NCBI RefSeq assembly: GCF_022288725.1
Contig: NZ_JAKNTA010000007.1
Location: forward strand, 385,640 to 449,639
Source: Kitasatospora sp. A2-31
GTDB taxonomy: Bacteria; Actinomycetota; Actinomycetes; Streptomycetales; Streptomycetaceae
Direction of reading: 5' to 3'
DNA: 64,000 nt
Notes under the pieces: model-generated
What the model saw: the letters and a program-made list of their open reading frames with translations, nothing else
Told to the model about the DNA's origin: nothing
The model's database searches: none
Program-made: the position numbers and the translations under genes
Shown: piece by piece, positions 41,177-48,215 of the stretch
Numbering within the stretch: position 1 is the first letter of the stretch
Layout: each line of letters starts with the position of its first letter

Positions 41177-42411
41177 TCAGGGGGCAACGCGGCGGATGTC
41201 GGTCACGCCGGATTTCCACGCACTGAACTGGGCGATCCGCACCACGTCACCCGTGTGCGGGGCGTGCACGACGAGGCCGGAACCGATGTACATGCCGACG
41301 TGCTCGGGCCCCTTGGGACCGGGCTCGGTGAACAGCAGGTCGCCGGCCCGCAGGTCGCCGAGCGCGATCACTGAGCCCTGCTTGACCTGGTCGTAGGTGA
41401 CGCGGGCGAGGGTGACGCCGCCGGTCTTGTACGCCTGCTGCATCAAACTGGAGCAGTCGCAGCGGCCCATCGGGTCCGGACCGTGGCTGTCGGTGCACAG
41501 CCCGCCCCACTGGTACGGCGTGCCCAACTGGCCCAGCGCCCAACGGATCGCGGACTGGACGGCCGGCGGCATATCGGCGGGGATTGGTAGCCGGGCGGCA
41601 GAGCGCCCGCCGGGATCAAGCCCCAGTCGGTGTCCGTACCCGGCGGTGTGCACGACCCGGCACCGCCGACGGGCGAAGTGCCTGTCGCCGGGGCGCCGAT
41701 CGAAGCGCCGACCGCCTGCTGCAGGGCGATGGCCAGCGTCTCCCACTGCGCGTAGGCGTCGGGGAACCCGCTGCGCTGCACCTCCTGCGCGGCGACGGTG
41801 AGCGGCATCTCCTGCCAGCCCTTCACCTTGAGCAGTGCCTTGTAGAAGGACGTGCTCGCGTACACCGGGTCCATGATCTGCTCGGCGGATCCCCAGCCCT
41901 GGGACGGGCGCTGCTGGAAGAGGCCTAGCGAGTCGCGGTCGCCGCCGTTCAGGTTCCGCAGCCGCGACTCCTGCATGGCGGTGGCCAGCGCGATCACCTG
42001 GCCCCGGGAAGGGACCTGCAGGGCAACGCCGGTGGCCACGATCTGCTTGGCCATCGGGATCTGCACGCTCGGCAGATCCAGGCCCGGCACCGGAGCGGTC
42101 GGCCCGACCTGGCCGCCCAGGATCTGCTTGACCGCCGCCTCGACCGCCGCCGCATCCACAGCCTGTGGACTGCCCGAGGCCGAGCACGCGGCGGAGGCGT
42201 CCTTGGCGGTGACGATCGCCAGGGGAAGGATCAGCGCGAACGGGGTCAGGAGAACGGCGACGCCGAGACCGGCGGCGACCTTCTTCAAGCGGTCCGCCGG
42301 TCGGCCGCACCCTTTCGGCCGGCGCCCGGCGAGCGGGCGAAAGAGCAGAAGGGCAGGTGGATTCCCGTCACGTGGAACTCCGATCATGTGGTGCGCGGGC
42401 GGCTCGTCCAA
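41177..42411 (-). pseudogene. Lytic transglycosylase / NlpC-P60 peptidase, frameshifted
   Basis: VirB1-like cell-wall hydrolase. The N-terminal frame has a membrane anchor (VAAGLGVAVLLTPFALILPL) and a transglycosylase domain (VIALATAMQESRLRN with the catalytic Glu, SLGLFQQRPSQGWG, YALLKVKGWQ-type helices) up to GALPPGYQ. The NlpC/P60 domain continues in another frame: IPADMPPAVQSAIRWALGQL, CDCSSLMQQAY (Cys), EHVGMYIGSGLVV (His). The frames switch at about 41575-41590, where TACCAATCCCC would read TACCAGATCCCC if one base were restored. Gene of about 405 residues if intact. The start (TTG 42411) is weakly supported; TTG 42288 is possible. Confidence 0.75.
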
Positions 42412-42722
42412 AGGCGTCCCGGCGCAGCGGTGAGAGGGTCGAATAACACCCGAGAGATAGGCGCCCGCAGTAACCGGCGGAAGTTCCAGCTTCCATCAGT
42501 GCTGGTCAAGGCGCTCTCGGCGTCGGTGAACACGCTAAGGGCCCGCATATCTCCCGTGCAAGGAATTCACGGATATTCGCGCATATCCGTGAATTCCTTG
42601 CACGGGAGATATTGCGGCGCCTATGGTCTCTCCAGGCCCGCCGGCGTACCACGTCGCGGGCCTTTCTGCGCGCCGCCGAAAGGCCAAAGCGTCGCCCATT
42701 GGCCCCCACCCTGCGAGGTTCC
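42412..42722. promoter_or_regulatory. Divergent control region
   Basis: About 310 bases between the leftward conjugation array and the rightward methyltransferase gene, containing the perfect inverted repeat described separately. No convincing sigma-70 -35/-10 pair with good spacing stands out on either strand. By position it should hold the promoters of both transcription units. It may also hold a replication or transfer origin, which I cannot show. Confidence 0.55.
42547..42612. repeat. Perfect 30-bp inverted repeat with 6-base loop
   Basis: Left arm 42547-42576 begins ATATCTCCCGTGCAAGG, and the right arm 42583-42612 is its exact complement; the loop is TCGCGC. The arms contain GAATTC and ATAT at both ends, so the A+T content is higher than in the surroundings. 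Symmetry stops cleanly at both sides. A perfect repeat of this size suggests selection or recent origin: operator for a dimeric or tetrameric regulator, cruciform origin, recombination site, or bidirectional terminator-like barrier. Confidence 0.9.
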
Positions 42723-43472
42723 TTGCCCGACTACACCCTCTACCGGGGCGATGCCCTGACCCGTCTGACCGAGCTGCCGAGCGGCGCGGTCGACTGCGTG
42801 ATCTGTGACCCGCCCTACAACAGCGGAGGCCGCACCACCCAGGAGCGCGTCGGCCGGTCCGCCCGCGACAAGTACACGACCGCGGGCTCCAAGCGTGTCC
42901 TGCCGGACTTCCCCGGCGAGAACAAGGACCAAAGGAGCTACGGTTTCTGGTTGTCCCAGCTGCTCGCCGAGGCCTACCGGATCAGCGTCGACGGCGCCAC
43001 GGCCTGCATCTTCACCGACTGGAGGCAGTTGCCGACAACGACCGACGCGATGCAGGCCGGTGGCTGGCTGTGGCGCGGCATCGTGCCCTGGTACAAGCCG
43101 GCCGCCCGCCCGCAGAAGGGGCGCTTCACCCAGAACGCGGAATTCGTGGTCTGGGGCTCCAAGGGAGCGATGGACGGCGACCGCAACCCCGTCTACCTCA
43201 AGGGCTTGCTGGAGGGCAGCCAGCCCAGCGGATCCAAGCGCCAGCACATCACGCAGAAGCCCGTCGCGATGATGCGCGAGCTGGTGCAGATCTGCCCGCC
43301 CGGCGGCCGGATCCTCGACTTCACCGCCGGATCCGGGTCCACCGGGGTCGCCGCCCTCCTCGAAGGCCGCTCCTTCCTCGGTGTGGAACTCACAGAGCAC
43401 TACGCCGACATCGCCGAGCGGCGCCTCGCCGAGGCCCAGCTTGCCGCCGAAGCCGCCGCGCGGCCCGCGTAA
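42723..43472 (+). CDS. DNA methyltransferase (N4-cytosine or N6-adenine, beta type)
   Basis: 249 residues from TTG 42723, after GAGG. An earlier in-frame TTG lies inside the inverted repeat and gives an Arg-rich leader, so it is rejected. Motif IV DPPYNSGG comes first (residues 29-36) and motif I DFTAGSGSTG near the end (199-208), preceded by QHITQKPVAMMRELVQ and followed by FLGVELTEHYADIAERRL; this order defines the beta class of amino-methyltransferases. DPPY favours N6-adenine, without excluding N4-cytosine. No cognate nuclease is adjacent. First gene of the rightward unit; it may protect the element or regulate it epigenetically. Confidence 0.85.
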   Translation: MPDYTLYRGDALTRLTELPSGAVDCVICDPPYNSGGRTTQERVGRSARDKYTTAGSKRVLPDFPGENKDQRSYGFWLSQLLAEAYRISVDGATACIFTDWRQLPTTTDAMQAGGWLWRGIVPWYKPAARPQKGRFTQNAEFVVWGSKGAMDGDRNPVYLKGLLEGSQPSGSKRQHITQKPVAMMRELVQICPPGGRILDFTAGSGSTGVAALLEGRSFLGVELTEHYADIAERRLAEAQLAAEAAARPA

Positions 43473-43521
43473 CCCGCCCCGCTCCTCCGTGCACCGCGTC
43501 CATACCGATCTTGGAGCCGAC

Positions 43522-44313
43522 CTGCCCAGCAACTGCCCCGCCATGCCCGCCGCCGAGCCCGAAGCCCCGGACGTGGACTGCTTCGACGGCTGGAGCCTGC
43601 ACCAGCTCCCGGACGGCGGAGAGGTGTTCGCCAGCCCCTGCCAGCGGGTTCGGCTGCACTTCCCGTCGACACCCGCCTGGGACAGCGCCGTCACCGTCGC
43701 CGCCTACAACGGGCCGACCGGCGATCCGCTGTGGCGCGCCCGCTTCGACGACACCGCGCCCGACACGGTGATCGGCTCGCTGATGTGCGCGCTCGCCCAC
43801 GACCTCGCGCAGCCCGACCGCTACGACCAGCAGCGCGCGCTCGTGGGACCGGTCGTCGAGGACCCGGACGACCTCCTGGCCCCGGCCAGGGGCTGCCCCG
43901 GCGCCACGTCGCCCGCCCGGTGCGGCTGCCCCCGGGCCTTCGGCCTGGACCGCACCTACCTCACCCGAGCGGGGTGGCGACTGTGGGGCCTGCACGACGA
44001 CGGACGCCGCTGGCACGCCCACTTCGACGCGGCAACGCCTGCCCACCTCATCGCCGCAGCCTGCCACCCGCTCGACGAGCACCCCACCTGCGCCTTCGCA
44101 CCGGAGACGGCCGACTGCCCGCACGGCGACCGTCCGAACGCGCCGCTGGAGACCCTGCTCGCCGCAGCCCGCGAGGTCGTCGCCGAGACCGGACGCACCT
44201 CGGCCACGGCCCTGGCCGAGGGCGTGCGCGCCCGCGGCATCCCCGTCGGCACCGCGCGGGCCCGCAAGATCGCCGCGCTCCTCAAGGCCGAACGCGCCGC
44301 CGGCCTGCTGTAG
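43522..44313 (+). CDS. DUF317-like protein, CTG start
   Basis: 263 residues from CTG 43522, five bases after GGAG; ATG 43543 in the same frame has no ribosome-binding site. DUF317 pattern: VFASPCQRVRLHFPSTPAW, LWRARFDDTAPDTVIGSLMC, and a second unit YLTRAGWRLWGLHDDGRRWH, HAHFDAATPAHLIAAACHPL. A Cys-rich loop (GCPGATSPARCGCPR) lies between them, and the C-terminus is a helix-turn-helix-like segment (GRTSATALAEGVRARGIPV, ARARKIAALLKAERAAG). The last part suggests nucleic-acid binding. Confidence 0.75.
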   Translation: MPSNCPAMPAAEPEAPDVDCFDGWSLHQLPDGGEVFASPCQRVRLHFPSTPAWDSAVTVAAYNGPTGDPLWRARFDDTAPDTVIGSLMCALAHDLAQPDRYDQQRALVGPVVEDPDDLLAPARGCPGATSPARCGCPRAFGLDRTYLTRAGWRLWGLHDDGRRWHAHFDAATPAHLIAAACHPLDEHPTCAFAPETADCPHGDRPNAPLETLLAAAREVVAETGRTSATALAEGVRARGIPVGTARARKIAALLKAERAAGLL

Positions 44314-44372
44314 AACCCGCACCCAGGGCGGCCCCGGAACACCGGGGCCGCCCCCACCCCTCTGGAGCACCC

Positions 44373-45128
44373 ATGACGCCGCCGCCCGCCCACGACATGC
44401 CGATGGTCGTACACCCCGGGTACCTCGCCGGCCCCGGCGACGCCCCGCACGCCCTGCACACGTTCGCCAAGGGACGCGAGGACTGGACTCTGACGCCGGT
44501 CGACAACCAGCTCGTCGCCGCGCACCAGCAGCACCCCGTCCTGCTGACCCTCGACCTGGACGCCGGAACGCCCCGCTGGACGATGGCCTCCCTGAGCCAC
44601 CCCGCCAGCCAGCTCGAATGGCACGCCACGTTCGACGCCCGCACCCCGGCCGAGGTCGTGACGGCCGCAGCCCGCCGCCTCGCCCACGCCCTCGCCCAGA
44701 CCACCGCCGCCGAACGCGACCGGCAGCTCTGGGGACACGACCACCCGGCCGTCGACACTGCGGATGCCCTCGACGCCGAAACCACGCGCGCCCACCACTG
44801 GATCCGCGCCGGCGACCTGCGCACCACCCTCACCCTCGACAACCCCGACGGCACCGCCGCCCTGCGCGTCCACCGCTACCTCGAACGCCCCGACAGCGAC
44901 CCGCTCGACACCGTCTTCAACCTCCGCGCCGGGGCCCGCGGCCACCAGGACGACTGGTGGCACGCCGAGTTCAGCCGCTACACCCCGACCGCCGTCCTCC
45001 TCGCCGCGGTACGCACCGTCACCGACCCCGGCCGCTACGAGCGCCGCGCCTCCCAGATCCCCATGCTCCACCGCTCCCTCCTGCGCACCCACCCGGTGGC
45101 CCGCCGCCGTCCGCAGGCTCGTCCGTGA
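44373..45128 (+). CDS. DUF317 domain protein
   Basis: 251 residues, ATG after GGAG. Two DUF317 units: MVVHPGYLAGPGDAPHALH...LEWHATFDARTPAEVVTAAA and GDLRTTLTLDNPDGTAALRV...WWHAEFSRYTPTAVLLAAV. YLAGPGD followed by W-x-A-x-F-x-x-x-T-P is the family hallmark. The C-terminus is short and basic. TGA overlaps the GTG of the next DUF317 gene. Confidence 0.8.
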   Translation: MTPPPAHDMPMVVHPGYLAGPGDAPHALHTFAKGREDWTLTPVDNQLVAAHQQHPVLLTLDLDAGTPRWTMASLSHPASQLEWHATFDARTPAEVVTAAARRLAHALAQTTAAERDRQLWGHDHPAVDTADALDAETTRAHHWIRAGDLRTTLTLDNPDGTAALRVHRYLERPDSDPLDTVFNLRAGARGHQDDWWHAEFSRYTPTAVLLAAVRTVTDPGRYERRASQIPMLHRSLLRTHPVARRRPQARP

Positions 45129-45982
45129 CCGGTGACCACATCTCGGAGGCCCGGATCTCCGGAAGCCGGGCCCTGGCTCCTGACACCCTCGTCACCATCA
45201 CCCCGGGCCACCTGGCCGGTCCCGGCGACCCCGATGCGGGCTTTGCCGAGTTCTTCGAGGACTGCCCCGGCTGGCAGCGCTACCGTCCGAACGACGAGAC
45301 CTCGGTCGCCGTCCACGAACAGCTCACCGCCAGGATCGAGCTGGACCACGAGGCGACGACCGGACCGCGCTGGACCATCGCCTCCTACGAGTCGCCGGTC
45401 GGCGAACTCGACTGGCGGGCAAGCTTCTGTGCGCGGACGCCGGTCGAGGTGGTGATGGCCGCGGCCCGCCACCTGTCCGCAGCGCTGAACTCCTTCTCGG
45501 CGAATGCGAGTGACGATCTCCTGTGGGGTCGGCACCCCCGCCGCGAAGCGATTCTGCAGGCCGTGGCGGCGGGCGACCCGCCCTGGCAGGAGTCTCAGCC
45601 CACACAGGAGTTCATCCGCCCCGACCGCACGGGCGGAATCCGCACACAGGAATCCGGTGCGCTCCATCCCGCCTCGGCGGTGGAAGTCACCCTGTGGGCA
45701 GGCCCGCGAGGATACGCCGACGCGCGATGGCAGGCCCAGTTCACCCGGAACACCCCGAGCATGCTGATCACGGCCGCTCTCGACGAGGTCGTCCAGCCGC
45801 TGCCCGCCACGCGGCTCATGAACCAGGTGCCCGCGCCCAACCTGACGCAGGTCCACGCCGAGGCGCGGCACCCGCGCCGAGCAGCAGCCGCCGTCCGCGG
45901 ACGCCACACGTCCCCTGGCGCTCATGCGCTCCGGCCCGGTTCCACCGAGCCGGCCATCAGGCAGGCGAAGCGACGCCCGTGA
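45125..45982 (+). CDS. DUF317 domain protein
   Basis: 285 residues, GTG start overlapping the previous stop (GTGA). VTITPGHLAGPGDPDAGFAE opens the first unit, closed by LDWRASFCARTPVEVVMAAA; the second unit ends ARWQAQFTRNTPSMLITAAL. About 45 percent of positions look similar to the preceding gene by eye, so a tandem duplication is likely. The C-terminus VHAEARHPRRAAAAVRG is a loose version of the shared tail. Confidence 0.8.
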   Translation: MTGDHISEARISGSRALAPDTLVTITPGHLAGPGDPDAGFAEFFEDCPGWQRYRPNDETSVAVHEQLTARIELDHEATTGPRWTIASYESPVGELDWRASFCARTPVEVVMAAARHLSAALNSFSANASDDLLWGRHPRREAILQAVAAGDPPWQESQPTQEFIRPDRTGGIRTQESGALHPASAVEVTLWAGPRGYADARWQAQFTRNTPSMLITAALDEVVQPLPATRLMNQVPAPNLTQVHAEARHPRRAAAAVRGRHTSPGAHALRPGSTEPAIRQAKRRP

Positions 45983-46458
45983 CCGACCCGGTGCCACAAC
46001 GGGAGGGCACGAATGCCGTTCCGGCGGTCGTACCGAACCGGGCACCAGTACCGCAGCCGTGGCCGCGCCCGCGGGCGACGGCCACCAGGACCACCAACGC
46101 TCCTGCCGCGCTTCCGAGCAGGGGCCGGACCCCCCAAGGCCCCGCCCCCGATCCGTACGGAGACCCACCTGACCTCCACCACCCAGGCCGCAGCAACCGA
46201 GATCGACGGAGACACCCACGTCCACCCCGTCTACCTGGCAGGCAGCCGCTACACCGGGGACTTCGCCCTTCAACCGCTCCTCGACCTACCGGACACCCGG
46301 GCCCACAACGACGAGCACGGCAACTTCTACCTGACCACCGCCGACGGTCGGATCCGCATCGGGTTCATCCCGGAGCAGGACTGGGACACCCTGTGGCAGC
46401 TCGCCGTCGCCCCGGGGCCCTTCGCCGACCCCCACTGGGTGGCGAGCTTCTCCGATGA
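45979..46458 (+). CDS. Possible short coupled reading frame
   Basis: A GTG overlaps the stop of the preceding DUF317 gene (GTGA) and opens a frame that begins V-T-D-P-V-P-Q-R-E-G and is Pro/Thr/Arg-rich like the tails of other proteins here. It continues out of frame into the next gene, where it is only a shadow. If real, its useful part is about 60 residues (to about 46165). It may be a relic, or a leader that keeps ribosomes moving to the CTG-started gene at 46169. Weak evidence. Confidence 0.25.
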   Translation: MTDPVPQREGTNAVPAVVPNRAPVPQPWPRPRATATRTTNAPAALPSRGRTPQGPAPDPYGDPPDLHHPGRSNRDRRRHPRPPRLPGRQPLHRGLRPSTAPRPTGHPGPQRRARQLLPDHRRRSDPHRVHPGAGLGHPVAARRRPGALRRPPLGGELLR

Positions 46459-47032
46459 CACGCCGACCGAGATCGTCGCCGCCGTCACCACGCAACTCGC
46501 CGACCTCTACCGGCCCGGCGAGGACGCATGGTTCACCGAGCGCACCGCCGGCCCGCTGGAGTGGATCGCACCCTACGCCGCAGCCGGCTGGACCGCCCAC
46601 GAAGTCGATACCGGACAGCTCACCCTGCACTCACCCGACACCCTGGCCAAGGTCACCTACAGCCTGCACGCGCTCGCCCGCGAGGACGCCGAACAGGCGG
46701 GCCAGGACGGCCGGTACACCATCGGCACCGTGTCCAGGGCGGGCTGGTACGGACGGTTCAGCAGCGGCACACCGTCCCGGATCCTCGACGCCGCCTCCGC
46801 CGCCATGCTCGACCCCGCCCCCATCCCGCGCTACCGCAGCGAACTCGGCCCCTTCAGCCGACGAACGGCCTCGATCACGCCGATCACCCCACCGGCTCCC
46901 ACCCCGGCCGACCTCCAGCGGGCCGCGGCTGCCCGAGCCCGCACCGCCCCGAGGATCCTCCAAGCCGCCCCCGCCGGCACCGGCACCCGGCTCGCCTGGA
47001 CCACGACCACGCCCGGCCCGAGACGCCGCTGA
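46169..47032 (+). CDS. DUF317 domain protein, CTG start
   Basis: 287 residues from CTG 46169 (L-T-S-T-T-Q), six bases after GGAG. The first in-frame ATG upstream (46013) gives a shadow-like Arg-rich leader. HVHPVYLAGSRYTGDFALQP, PHWVASFSDDTPTEIVAAVT, and a second unit LEWIAPYAAAGWTAHEVDTG...WYGRFSSGTPSRILDAASA. The tail AAARARTAPRILQAAP is a clear copy of the shared motif. Confidence 0.75.
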   Translation: MTSTTQAAATEIDGDTHVHPVYLAGSRYTGDFALQPLLDLPDTRAHNDEHGNFYLTTADGRIRIGFIPEQDWDTLWQLAVAPGPFADPHWVASFSDDTPTEIVAAVTTQLADLYRPGEDAWFTERTAGPLEWIAPYAAAGWTAHEVDTGQLTLHSPDTLAKVTYSLHALAREDAEQAGQDGRYTIGTVSRAGWYGRFSSGTPSRILDAASAAMLDPAPIPRYRSELGPFSRRTASITPITPPAPTPADLQRAAAARARTAPRILQAAPAGTGTRLAWTTTTPGPRRR

Positions 47033-47106
47033 CCCCAGCCGCTACCCCTTCCCGCGCAGCGCCGCCGCGCCCGACGCCGGCACGGCGGCCGACAAGGAGA
47101 AGCCCC

Positions 47107-47826
47107 ATCCCACCCCTCTACACGATCAGCCGCTCGGCGACCACCGGCACCGTCGCCGAAGGCCCCTTCAACGACACCGCCTTCAACGACACCGCGCTCA
47201 CCCTCCTGCGGCGTGAGGGCTTCAACGACATGCACATCGCAGGCGGCAACTTCCACGCTCGACTGCCCCACCACCTCTCCGAGCAGGAACAGAACCGGGC
47301 TGCCTCCTCGGCGGCGAGTCTCCTGCAGGCCAGCGGATTCGAGGTCGAACTCGACCCGGCACTCGGCACCCCGCCGCCCACCGCCGCATTCGTCCCCATC
47401 GCCGTCCCCGACCCGGCAGCCGCCCTCGCCGACCTGACCCACCGCCTGACCACGGGCGACAACGGCTACGACGGAACAGCACACCTGGCCCAGGCGGTCC
47501 TCGGACACAACGGCGTCCTCGCCCGACTCGTCACCTTCACGAAGGCCGCCGCCGCCTGGAGCGCACGGCTCGGCCACGCCCCGGGCGACGACCTGTCCGA
47601 CCTCCTCACCGAGAGCGCCGACACCCTCGGCGAAGTCCAACAAAGGCTTGGCGGCACCGCGACACGCATCACCACCATGGGCACCAGCTGGGAACCACAC
47701 CGCTCCAGCCCCCGCCAGGCCGCAGCCACAGCCGGAACCCACTCGACCAGTACCGGCACCACTCCCGCGCCCCAGACACCGCCACAGGCACCGTCGGCAG
47801 AACCCCACCCCGGTCGGCGCCGATGA
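47107..47826 (+). CDS. GF-repeat hypothetical protein, ATC start
   Basis: 239 residues from ATC 47107 (I-P-P-L-Y-T-I-S-R-S), seven bases after AAGGAG. ALTLLRREGFNDMHIAGGNF...AASLLQASGFEVELDPAL is one unit of the repeated domain also found in the 26-30 kb genes (compare LLERAGYRVEVDPEL). Then comes a helical part (LARLVTFTKAAAAWSARLG, LLTESADTLGEVQQRL) and a Thr/Pro-rich tail. Same architecture as the gene at 28844. Its TGA overlaps the ATG of the next gene. Confidence 0.7.
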   Translation: MPPLYTISRSATTGTVAEGPFNDTAFNDTALTLLRREGFNDMHIAGGNFHARLPHHLSEQEQNRAASSAASLLQASGFEVELDPALGTPPPTAAFVPIAVPDPAAALADLTHRLTTGDNGYDGTAHLAQAVLGHNGVLARLVTFTKAAAAWSARLGHAPGDDLSDLLTESADTLGEVQQRLGGTATRITTMGTSWEPHRSSPRQAAATAGTHSTSTGTTPAPQTPPQAPSAEPHPGRRR

Positions 47827-48215
47827 CCGACACCACCCCATCTCCCGTCATATTCGGTACGTTCGGCACCACCGTGGTGGCCGTCGGGACCCGGCCCGAG
47901 GGCCACCCCGACGCCGCCCGGCAACTGGAGAAGGCGGGATTCGCCTACCTGCCGGACGCTGGCGTGCACGAGTTGCCCACCGGGACCCACCCCCAGGACG
48001 CCGGCCTGCGGATCGAGTTCGCCGCCGACCTCCTCGCCGCCGACGGGGCCGACGGCCTCGGCATCGACCCCGACCTGACCCGGTGGCTGGAACAACCGGC
48101 CCGACGCCTCGCCGCGCACACCCGCACCCCGGGTCTTCCGGACCCGGGCAGCACCCCTTCCCCCACATCCCCAGCCCCGCACGGAGGCCCCGCATCGCCG
48201 ACCCGCCCACGATGA
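47823..48215 (+). CDS. Single GF-repeat protein
   Basis: 130 residues, ATG in an ATGA overlap. PSPVIFGTFGTTVVAVGTRP, AARQLEKAGFAYLPDAGVHE and EFAADLLAADGADGLGIDPD form one complete copy of the repeated unit with nothing else, which helps define its limits at about 75 residues. The tail is Pro/Ser/Thr-rich. Unknown function. Confidence 0.7.
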   Translation: MTDTTPSPVIFGTFGTTVVAVGTRPEGHPDAARQLEKAGFAYLPDAGVHELPTGTHPQDAGLRIEFAADLLAADGADGLGIDPDLTRWLEQPARRLAAHTRTPGLPDPGSTPSPTSPAPHGGPASPTRPR

